Positions 54,038-64,000 of a DNA stretch of 64,000 nt are shown here, in pieces. Under the pieces are notes generated by a model. That model was not told where the DNA came from and did no database searches. It worked only from the letters and a program-made list of their open reading frames with translations. This DNA comes from Sordariomycetes sp. S80-01Y (taxonomy: Eukaryota; Ascomycota; Sordariomycetes), in contig JAXQJY010000022.1 in NCBI GenBank assembly GCA_037042185.1, positions 744,001 to 808,000 on the forward strand, read 5' to 3'. The position numbers were made by a program, and so were the translations under genes. How positions within the stretch are numbered: position 1 is the first letter of the stretch; each line of letters starts with the position of its first letter.

Positions 54038-57000
54038 TATGAATGATACCGTGTGTCGGTTGAAATGATTCAATGAGATGCTGGGTTAGACATTCTCGAT
54101 GAGATGCAAAGAGAGTCACTTTATATACTGCTCTTTCTCTCATCATCCGTTTTTTACAGCACCATTGGAGCTGAATCCCTGACCATGACGATCTCTCGGC
54201 ACATAGTTCAGAATGCTCGGCTCTGTGCCGTACTATCCGCCTATTCTCTCGGGCCCGAGATCTGAGACCACGCGTGACGTCCGCCAACGTCCTCCTATAG
54301 ATCGAAGTGAAAATTTCCCACAGGGTCTCGCTCTTCGACAAGGTGCTCCAGCTACAGTGCACTGACGACATCAAGGGCTGTGATCAAACTTTCATCATAT
54401 GTTTACGACAAACCCATGGGCAGCTTCCAGACAAACCCGAAGCCGATCGCGGTGCGTTCACTTCTTATGTTTCAACAGCTGTACTACAGTCCCATTCCGA
54501 TGTGTTGAGTGCTGGCTGGCGAACAATTATTATGGGCGAGGCAACTCATTGATCGGTTGGTGCGAGACAAGATCGCGTCGTCCAACTTGGTGTCTCGATG
54601 CTCCTCGAAGGATTGATCTCTGTGTGACCAGGTTCCTCCATCAAATCACATTTTGACAAATGACATAGCGATACATAGAGGAATGTTTCATCTGACACAC
54701 AGAATCAACCTTTTGGATGAAGTGTCCCCCTGCTGGCCCCTCACACCCAGCCTTACCTCATTTTATCTCTATTTCTAAGTGAGGCGAGTGCAGCCAAAGG
54801 CGGCACTTCCCTGCTACAGTTGTCTCATAGCCGTGCCGCTAAATTCTCATTCCACCAGCCACGCACCCAGCAACACCGCCGAACGTGGGCCGAACGCATA
54901 AAGGTGCCCATGGACCACAAGACTGCAAAAGGTCCGTCCTTCGAAACTTGGAGACGTCATTCTGCAATTGCCTTACGGGTACTTGAGTCTCGGCCATCCA
55001 CTAGTTAGCCTCCGGCCAGCCAATCACGGATCATTCAGAAGTCGAATCAGGCGTTTCTGTCGCTCGAGGCTACGGTCAGAAGAGCAACGCTCGAGCGATC
55101 TATCTGCACTCTCCCAATCGGCAGACGGCTGGTACCGGAAGAGGAATCTCAGCAGAGCCGCACCTGCAAGAGAGGTAAATTTTAACCACGTTGAGTATCT
55201 CGGCGAGATCCGTTGCGAAGGATACGCGTTCAGGGAGTCGCAACCTCCGGCTCAAGACCCTCCTGATTGGGCCAGGATATCGCCGACCACTGAATGCCCA
55301 GATACTCGGATAGCTGATGCCGATGACGATCCAGGTCAGGGACGCCTTGAATTATGCATACTCATCGTGGATTCGGATCCCCGCCGTTGTCTCCGCGTAT
55401 AGTGGAGTCTTGACTGCTACGACGTGACACATCTCCGCCGCTGGGTCGCGCGATGGAATATAGATGCGCGGGGAAACCTTCATCGAAGTATAGCACTGAA
55501 TGCGCCGTATTATAGCGAGTAATGGTCGGCGACTTCGCATTGGCTCCCAGTTAGAGGGTCGAGGTGAGTGTGCTACATCGTTGAACTCCGTAGCTGTCAT
55601 CAGAGATGTTGTAGGTAATCTCGCTGGCAAGTTCGATCCTCGCGCTCGCCACCGTTCAGTCTGTAGGGGAATTACAATGATCACACGACTCATCCGCAGA
55701 TGTTTCGATGTGTTGAACATCATAGCCAACTATGCCAGGTCCAAGCACCTTGGACTGGCGCCTATTGGGGCACTGGGGCGAGCAGTCCCACAAGAGTTAG
55801 GCCTATTCAAATTCGAGTGAGGAATTTCCAGCGTTTGAAGCTTTTCTGAAAAGTGCAGGGAAATTTTCCAAGACTTGATTATCGTCGCAAAATCGAGTAT
55901 AAGGCTCAGGTCTCTCGGCTCTTTCAGTAGGCCACCATGCCGGGCCTGGTCAAGCTCGAGGTAAGAACCCTGAGCGCCACGTTTCTGCCGATAAAACCTC
56001 AGTCGGTCTCAGCGTTTCTTTTTGCTGTTCTTTAGCAATCAGAGAGATACCATGCGCATTCAGTATCTCGCTTGCACTTCTCTAGTATGACCATGGCTTG
56101 GAATGCTCTCGTTCCCTCGTGTCGTTCTAGGCTAGACACGATACGGCCACAGACCCGCAGCATCTAGCGCTTTCGCAAGCGAATAAGTGCTCCCCTTGAA
56201 AGTGCCATGATTTTGTGAAGTCCGATCATTCTCAGGCTTCATGCGGGCCATTCTGGTGCACATCCCACTTCGATAAGTCTCAACGCAAGTGATCCTCGGA
56301 GTCAAGCGCCGTCAGCTTGCAATCCAGCTCGGTAATGGAAAGGTAACGAATTCATCTTCTTGGTGATTTCGGGACCTTGCGGAAGCCTAGCTGAGTTTCT
56401 CTCTTACACGGTATCTTCAACGAACTTCAGTCCGCTCCTCGAGATCAGAAAGATCGTTAAAAATCGCAAAAAGCTCGACATTTGCGAATACGGAATCACC
56501 AGTGTCTGGCTTGGTCTCGCCCGGTTCCTCTGATCAGCTTCAAATAGATTCCGTGGAATAATAATCGAACACTTCCTGACCTTGGCGAGCCTTTAGCGAC
56601 TTGCACAGCGTTTGTTTTGTTTCACCAACCTAGTCAGCGGGACTACGCTGCTCCTGGGGGCCTCGAGTGTACACAAAGTTCTTGGGCTCAGATGCGTCAC
56701 GGAAAGAAATGCCTACAACTGTAAGCCCGTTAGAAGAGCATCGTTGGCTAGGCGCACACCCCAAAGGGCACCGGAATAGTGGTGCCTTCTCACGAGAGAT
56801 AGATTACCCTTAGTCTTCCGTCCGTTGGAACTTGGGTACAGCCTGGAAGATCGACCGCCCAACGTTGGATAGAGGCAACGCCTTCGTCCCAGATTTTCTT
56901 TCTTCCGAGGTTGAAGGCTGTTTATCCTTGTCAGTGTCAGGAAAGAAGCGTCCGGGAAAGATTTCCTAAAGCAAACTGCAGGTCCGTTCAGCGCTCATTG

Positions 57001-57152
57001 GCCATCAGCTTCGAGTTACTGCAGATGGTGGCAATCCTACGCCGCACAGCCCCGCGCCTATGATAACCGCCCACTCCACGATCAACATGGAATTTTGAAC
57101 TCCTCCATTGTTTCCCAGCTGTTCGCGACTAACAGTCCTTCTCATTGCCGCA
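54038..57152. other. 3.1 kb gene-poor region upstream of the NLR gene
   Basis: No coding frame with family resemblance on either strand. The longest (54968-55402 plus, 55352-55729 minus) have mixed composition and many Arg/Ser. Composition is less G/C-rich than elsewhere. It contains the secreted protein promoter and the NLR promoter. It may include decayed sequence, but I could not identify an element or terminal repeats. Confidence 0.45.
54119..54128 (-). promoter_or_regulatory. TATA-like box, 8-Cys secreted protein gene
   Basis: AGTATATAAAG on the minus strand, about 85 bases upstream of the ATG at 54037. Confidence 0.45.
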
Positions 57153-60100
57153 ATGGGGCGCACCCGTCCAAGTCGACGGGAGGATTTCGAAGTCGCCATC
57201 ATCTGCGCCTTAGCCATTGAAGCGGATGCAGTTCTGGCCCTGTTCGACCACCACTGGGATGACTATCCCGGTACACCTCCCTATCGGAAAGCGCCTGGTG
57301 ATCCCCTCACCTACTCGACTGGATGCATAGGCGAGCACGATGTAGTTCTTGCACATTTGCCCGGGATGGGCAAGGTCGAGGGAGGTATCGCCGCAGCGCA
57401 CTGCCGCACTAGCTTCCCGAACATCAAACTAGGCATCGTCTCAGGGATATGCGGCGCAGTTCCGTTCGCACCCGATAACGGCAGGGAGGTCATTTTGGGT
57501 GATGTGATCATCAGTTCTGGTGTCATCCAGTACGACTTTGGACGCCACCTACCCCATGGGTTCGTGCGGAAAGACACTCTGCTGGATAACCTGGGTCGAC
57601 CAAATCAAGAGCTCCGTGGCATCTTCGCCAAGCTGGGGACAAATCAAGCCCGGAAGAAATTTGAAATGAACGTCAAGACAAATTTGGCCGAGCTGGGAAA
57701 GGACGCCAGTTTGAAAGCGAAGTATCCAGGGACGAATAACGACCGTTTGTTCACTTCGGGGTACTGCCATCTCAACGAGCACCTTAGCTGCGACGACGGC
57801 GGATGTAACGGTGAGGTCGTCACACGTCAACGCCTTCTAGAAGAAGCTCCACATCCAGCTGTTCACGTAGGTCTGTTCGCCTCTGGGGACAAGGTCATGA
57901 AATCAGCTGTTGATCGCGATCTTCTTGCCGAAGACGAGGGCATCGTGGCATTTGAGATGGAGGGCGCCGGGGTTTGGGACAGTTTCCCCTGTGTTGTGAT
58001 CAAAGGAGTTTGTGATTACGCCGACAGTCACAAATCGAAGGTCTGGCAGCGCTATGCTGCGGCCACAGCAGCAGCTTGTGTCAAGGCCTTCTTGAGACAC
58101 TGGGCACCCCGGATCGACTCCTTACCTTGTATGCAACGAACCCTTTGACCTGGAGCAGCCCTTAAGCTAACTTTCAAAGCACCCAATTCGCGAGAGCAGG
58201 GCTATTGTGAGTTTTGAAAGGCTTTGCAAGCATCACTGACTCACGGACTCCAGACATAATCCCCTATACCAGGAATCGACACTTCGTTGGGAGGGAGGAC
58301 CTTCTGAAAAGGCTACCGCAGTGGCCTTTCGGGTCAGACTTCCAAGTCAGGACCGCGCTGTACGGTCTGGGAGGAGCTGGGTATGTCTGTTTATCAGGGA
58401 AAGGGTTTCATAAATTGACCATGACAGGAAAACGCAAATCGCTTTGGAATACGCCCTCAGAATGAAAAAGACAAACCCAACAATGTCCGTTTTCTGGGTT
58501 CACGCAGGCAGCATCGAACGCTTTCGCCAAGCCTTCTCGGCCATTGCAAGCCAATGTCAGATTAACGAAAAGGAGGACACCGAGGCGGATATTCTACCGC
58601 GAGTCAAGAGCTGGATGGAATCTGCAAAGTCCGGAAACTGGTTGATGATTCTCGACAACGCGGACGACTTGGAGCTCTTCTGTGGCAGACCTTCGTTCCC
58701 CGCCCTTGGCTCAACCAAAGATATCGCGTCGCGTCCTTTGAAGTACTATCTGCCCACGTGCACACATGGCTCTGTTCTCGTCACGACAAGGAACAGACAA
58801 GTAGGCATTCGGCTGTCTGATGACATTCCCATAGAAGTTGCCAGCATGAGCGAAGAAGAATCCCAGGCTCTGCTCCAAACGAGGCTCAGCCACAAGAACA
58901 AGGCTTCCGTGGAGCTTTCTACGCTCGCAAGACGACTTGACTACCTACCGCTCGCACTCGCTCAAGCCTCGGCATACATCCAGGAGACCGACATTACCGT
59001 GGGAAGGTATTTGGAGCTTCTTGGGGACGAGGAAGAGCTTGTCAAAATGCTGAGTAGGGACTTCGAAGCCACGGGTAGGGATCCAGACACGCATCATGCG
59101 GTTGCTCATACGTGGTTTCTCTCTTTCCAAGAGATTGAGAAGCAATGCCGGGTAGCTACCCAGCTTTTGTCTCTCATGAGCCTATTGGACCGTCAGGACA
59201 TCCCTTACACGATTCTGTCCCATTACTACTTCTTTGTGCGGCCTCACGATGGAAACCCCACTCAGTCAGAACTTGAGGAGGCATTGGGCATTCTAAAGGC
59301 TTTTTCCCTTGTTACGGGGACGGACAATGGCAACTTCGACATACATCGCCTTGTCCAGTTAGTCACCCAGCAGTGGATCAACGGACGGGAGACAAAATCC
59401 CAGTTTGCAACTGCAGCGTTGTATGCCATGTACCATCTTATTCCAAAACCTTCTCAGAGCGAGATAGTAGGTCGGAATGAATATGTTCAATTCGTCTCGC
59501 ATGCCAAAGAGCTGTTCGGACAAGTGGAATTTTTCTACGAGGATGACTCCGAAGTTAAGGCAGACCTGCAGCTATTACTTGGGATCCATCTGTGGAATGA
59601 CGGACCGTGGTCTGATGCGGAAAGACTCGTCTCCGAGGTCGTTCGATACTCAACAAACAAGTACGGAGAAGTGCACATCACTACCCTGGCCTGCAGAAAG
59701 CTCTTGGGAATGATTTACCACGGCCAAGGCCGCTGGAATGAGTCCGAACGTATCTTGAAAGATGTGATAGGCTCTGCAGATCAAATACTTGGCAAGCAAA
59801 GCGTTCTTGCGCAGACGTCCTTGCGTGGCCTGGCTCAACTTTACATTAGTCAAGGTAGATTCGTTGCCGCCTCGAGACTATTGGAGTCGTTGATGGCAAT
59901 GTCGATCAGTTGCGGAGGAAGCCTCCCCGACGATGAGAAGGAGGCCACAAGCGGCCCCGTAAACAGCAGCAAGCGCTCTCATATATTACGGAAATTTGTT
60001 AAGCCTCTTGGCGTCTTGAGTAGGTCAAACAGGTTCGCCGATGTCGTCGCCCATGACACACCACGCAAGAGCTCGTCAGAGAACAAGGCTGGAACTGCAT

Positions 60101-63054
60101 TCGTCATGGCCGTCATCATCGATTTGTCAAGCGCATATATGGGATGCGGGCGGGTTTTAGAAGCGAGATTGCTGGCGGCTGGGGCCTTCAAGCTCTTTCA
60201 AGCTCCTCGCGATATCGACGTTGCCGCGGTTTTGGGGCTTGAGAACTGCAAAACCGCGGTGGCCCATGGCCAGAACTGGCTTGCCCTTCCAGACGCTTCT
60301 CCCCGGACAACAGCGCTCATCAACCTCGGCTCGAGCGACATGCATAGCACCATCGCCGCTCCCATACCCAAAGTCGAAGCGGGTGGAGCGTGCATCATCA
60401 CCCCAATAATTTCTCAAATCCTTTCCGACGATTTTGATTGGTCTAAACGCGGAGCCTGGGACGTAGCGATTGCCTTAGCGAACGTCTGCGAGGCCGATGG
60501 GCAGTATCTGAAAGCATACGAAGCCAATGCCCGGGTCTTGAAGTCACAAATGGCCATGCTCGGAGCTCGACATGTATCAACGCTTTGGGCGATGCAAAGA
60601 GCTTGCCGATGTCTTCGGTTTCTGCTTAGATTTGCGGAGGCTGAGACCTTGTGCAAACAGGGCCTAGATTACGTCGAGGGAACCCCCGTCAATGACCCTG
60701 TTGTAACACTACAGTTGTCAGCGGAGCTTTCTTTTGTCTACGCGGGACAAAATCGGCATACTGAGGCTTTCAAACTCATGTCTGACTTGATTCCTTCCTT
60801 CGTGGAGCAACTTGGGCCAGACCATCACGCCACGTTGGAATTGAAAGGCTCCTTTGGATATGAGCATCAATATGCGCATTCTGTAGAAGCTGGCGAAACG
60901 ATCTTGCTGTCAGTCTTGCAGACATTCCAGAGACTCCATGGTGCAGATTCCCGTTGGGCACTGGCAACGTCGCTGAAGCTGACTTTGTTGCTGGCTTCAT
61001 TAAAATTCTCATCCGGCCAACCGGGCGAAGCATACGATAGTTTTGTGCAGCTCCTGCCCTTATACACCGCCAAGTACGGCGAAACACATCCTGAAACGGT
61101 CATCGTGATGATTTTGACGGCTGTGGCGGCCTCCCTAGATGATCCCTCGGTTGCTGTCGATCTTGCCACCAGGGCCTTGGACTCAGGAAATCCATATTTG
61201 GAAATGCTTCCAGAAATGCACGCGCTGATATTAAACCTCTTGTACACTTCGTATGAAGACTTGGGCGAATATGAGAAAGCTATAGGCATCGGCCGAAGGG
61301 CATGTGAGCTAAGCACGAATGATGCTGCTACGGGTCGCGTCCTTGCGCTATCTTCCCTATTTGCGAAATTAGGGCTTTGGACCGATGCCGGAGATCTTCT
61401 CGAGAAGCATCTCACACTTTTGTTGACAACAAGTTACGAACACCACGGGAAAACATGGGTTACCATGCAGTGCCTTGCCTTGGCCTTTCAAGCCGTGGGC
61501 CGGCTCGAAGAGGCGGCTAAGTTGCAGCTGGAGATTGCCGAATGGAGGCAGTCTCAGCTGCAAGTTGACGAACTCGACTTGTCGGAGACTTCGTATGCTT
61601 TAACCCTCATGCTGTTTCATAAGGGTCATCCCAGACCGGAAGCGTATTTTGAATTATTGTTCAAGCACATAGAAGGAATGTGCCGCAGTCTCGGGCCTCA
61701 TCACCAAGACACAGCGCCCGTTCTTTATTCTCTCCGAAGGGAAGCAATCGAGAGCCAAGAGGCCCAACACACAGAGCAGGCAGAGAGAATCCTGCGGAAG
61801 CTCGTTGAACTATATGAGAACTATTTCGACGAGGACCACCCCTCTAAGTATCACGGCCTGCTCATGTTAGCCGACTTTCTGGCAGATGAGCGTCGGCCTG
61901 CCGACGCTGCTCCCTTCTACGAAGAGTTGCTGCGCTTCCGCGAAAAGTACCATGGTGTCACTGCAACCTGCACCTTGATGGCCATTCGAGATCTCGGAGA
62001 GTGCCGAGTGCGTGAAAGGAGGCCTCGTGAGGCAACTGAGCTGTTTATGGAAGAAGCTTTTCGAGCGCGGGCAGCTCATGGGGCCGGTCACTTCCGCACC
62101 CTCTATGCCTTGAGTCTCTTTGCAGAGCAACTTCTTCGACTTGGCTGCTGGGATGAGCTCGAGCAGCTTCAGGTACGCCTCAGAAATTGCCCAGAATTGG
62201 CACCATTGGCCGGTTCGCGGGCCCTCGATCACAGCAAAGCAAACAGCGACGAGAAGAGTGGCACAGGCAGTGACACGGACAGCGACGTGGACGTAGCTGA
62301 CCAAGAAGACAACGAACTATTCGAAGGGGTTTTCCAGAACCTGATGAAACTTGAGCATTCGCCAGAGCTTCATAAGCAAATCCTTCAGAATGTCACAAAG
62401 GCACACAGGTCAAAGGCTTGCGTAGTTCTGGCTACGTGCAATCTTGTGCAGGTGCTAATGAATCGCGGTGCACTTGCGGATTCTTGGAGTCTTCTAGATC
62501 CGCTACTGCAACGTCCGCGCGACTCTTCGCTCGGAAGCGCGCATCGTCTTGGTCTGGCCACGGCCAGCCTCGCCCGCTGCAACCAACAGAGAGGCCAGTG
62601 GAAGGAAATGGGAGACCAGTATGCAAGCATCATTCAACTCTTCGACACACACACGTCAATTGAGGACATACTCGAAAGTTCCAACCACCTCTTGGGCGGT
62701 ATTTCCAATTCCGACCACGATTACACCCTTGACCCCGAATTCAATGTGTCAAGCGTGGAAAATGAACTTCACGATGCGGAGAGAGCATATACCATGGCAA
62801 ATAGAGCACGGGAAGCCGCAGACCTCGTCTTCGGTGCTGAAGACGAAATTACTCTCATGATCCAAGTCAGCATTTCTCACATGTTGCACGACAAGGTAGA
62901 GCACGGAAGAGCAATAAACCCCTTGAAAGACACTGTCGAGCTACAGGAACTGGCGCTGGGGCCGGATCACAGGGATGTGCAAGGCACTATGGAGACACTT
63001 CGGCGATGGGAAGACAGTGCAGAAGTGGATGGCCAGGCGACAACTCTGCGATGA
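57153..63054 (+). CDS. NOD-like receptor: PNP_UDP - NB-ARC - TPR
   Basis: Four exons (57153-58128, 58180-58206, 58254-58380, 58428-63054; introns 51, 47 and 47 nt), 1918 residues. Residues about 12-320 are a nucleoside-phosphorylase (PNP_UDP) effector: AIICALAIEADAVLALFD, LPGMGKVEGGIAAAHCR, GIVSGICGAVPF, then AFEMEGAGVWD and GVCDYADSHKSK with the expected catalytic Asp (about 288). A linker via the 27-nt exon 2 leads into NB-ARC (about 345-690): NRHFVGRED, P-loop GLGGAGKT (372-379, split by intron 3), Walker B LMILDNADD (449-457), VLVTTRN, LDYLPLALAQASAY and an MHD-like FDIHRLVQ. From about 730 onward there are many divergent TPR-type helix pairs, interrupted by an acidic insert (DEKSGTGSDTDSDVDVADQ). 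This is a known fungal NLR architecture linked to non-self recognition and cell death. Its ligand is unknown. Confidence 0.93.
58180..58206 (+). other. 27-nt micro-exon of the NLR gene
   Basis: The nine-codon exon (SPNSREQGY with flanking split codons) lies between introns 58129-58179 and 58207-58253, both with clean GT/AG ends and CTAAC or CTGAC branch sites. Both splice phases are 1, so skipping it would keep the frame and only shorten the effector-to-NB-ARC linker. Confidence 0.8.
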
Positions 63055-64000
63055 ATCCGTTTCGTGATCACACCAACATACAACATTGCAAAGGATCTGT
63101 CCTTTGTGAACTACAGCGTCCATACCTGTTCACGTACCTGTGGATAGCTGGGGCGACACGTATACTAACTTCTTGAGAACACGCCTTGAGAATGGAGCCA
63201 AGGAGTGTTCGCACCGGAAACGTCAACTTGGAGCATTGCAGCCCATTACCTTCCGATCCACAGTAGTAACACTTCAAAGCTGCGCAGTCCGTAAAAGCAG
63301 ACTGGAAGGCTCATTGGCCCTGAGTGCGGCGGGAAGTAAGGGTTGAGACGGGAGTCTCGATGCAGACGTCAGACACGGTAAAGTTCTCGAGAGCTTAGTC
63401 ACTATTGGCGCAGGCAAGGTATGCCATCGCAAAGGCATTTGCGAGGTTCTGGGGGTAATTTGACAAAAAGAAGCTCTCTATTCCAGCCCGAAAGTGAGGT
63501 TCTCGCCTCCTGTGGTAATTGTCTTGATTTCTAGCTTCTCTAGCCATTCCTAGATCATTGAGAAAGTACGCAAGGCAACGTCCTCGGTCGAATTGTACTC
63601 ACTATTGACACGACCTTTGCTTCTCACAGAGAAAGTCGGGGAACGCTGAGCCCATGTCATACGAAACTTTCTATATTTTGCCTGCAATGCCGCAGGCTCC
63701 TTTTTCTCAAAAGCTCCAATACTATGCTCAGAGTCAGGGGATTTTCCTGCTATCAGGGCAATTCTCTTACAAATCAGGTGCCTCACTTAATCAGTTTGGT
63801 GCTTGATAGTAGCTAGTTGGGTCACAAGCAACCTCTGTGGTACGAGCCGGGGCTGAATCTTATCAGCCACTAATCCTCGACTCGATTTTCAAGGCTCAAA
63901 AAATAACCTTCGCAGCACCATCGAACGACTCACCACACTTGAGCAAATGGGCGTGCCTGCAACCAGTGGCAACTCTCAGCCAATGCACGAGCGTGGCAAT
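63055..64000. other. Right-end intergenic region
   Basis: 946 bases after the NLR stop. No recognisable gene, repeat or RNA on either strand. The open frame at 63550-63786 (minus) has no family resemblance. Confidence 0.4.

Noticed and set aside
55627-55650. Weak tRNA-like GTTCGATCC stretch
   Set aside because: No acceptor or anticodon stem found.
54968-55729. Overlapping plus and minus frames in the gap before the NLR
   Set aside because: No recognisable motifs and mixed composition. Not enough to call a gene or relic.

Overview
The window is a 64 kb stretch of nuclear DNA from a filamentous ascomycete (Pezizomycotina), most likely a Sordariomycete. The reasons are short introns (mostly 44-58 nt, GTAAGT/GTACGT-type donors, CTAAC/CTGAC branch points), three Zn2Cys6 transcription factors, a fungal NOD-like receptor, small secreted proteins and a dense mix of housekeeping and accessory genes on both strands. 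The taxon below class level is my guess. No tRNA, rRNA, CRISPR array, intact transposon or virus-like element was recognised.

Left part (1-31.9 kb): the 3' part of a large RasGAP-like/Sel1-like protein; an SDR enzyme whose catalytic Tyr is replaced; a Zn2Cys6 regulator; a GPI-type fasciclin protein behind a long CT microsatellite; a URC4/Urg3-like uracil catabolism protein (DUF1688); an F-box protein; a hypothetical protein; a BRCT-WGR-PARP poly(ADP-ribose) polymerase; a transcription factor with two complete tandem Zn2Cys6 clusters; a secreted GH31 alpha-glucosidase; a TPR-like hypothetical protein; and an MFS transporter.

Middle (32-48 kb): a small mitochondrial-type membrane protein with a 298-nt intron; a DHCR24-like FAD oxidoreductase with a tandemly duplicated 38-residue tail unit; the nucleolar DEAD-box helicase Has1; a pyridoxamine-phosphate-oxidase-like protein; a secreted BNR/sialidase-like gene split by a 2-nt frame change; a polytopic membrane protein; a small secreted 4-Cys protein; a nitronate monooxygenase; and a disordered hypothetical protein.

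Right part (48.8-63.1 kb): an accessory-looking stretch with an MDR oxidoreductase, a cupin enzyme divergent from a Zn2Cys6 regulator, and an 8-Cys secreted protein. After a 3.1 kb gene-poor gap comes the most interesting locus, a 1918-residue NLR with a nucleoside-phosphorylase effector, an NB-ARC switch and a long TPR array. Its effector-to-switch junction is encoded through a 27-nt micro-exon.

Exon structures were deduced by hand from splice signals, reading phase and remembered family similarity. No search or RNA data were available, so gene models are predictions.
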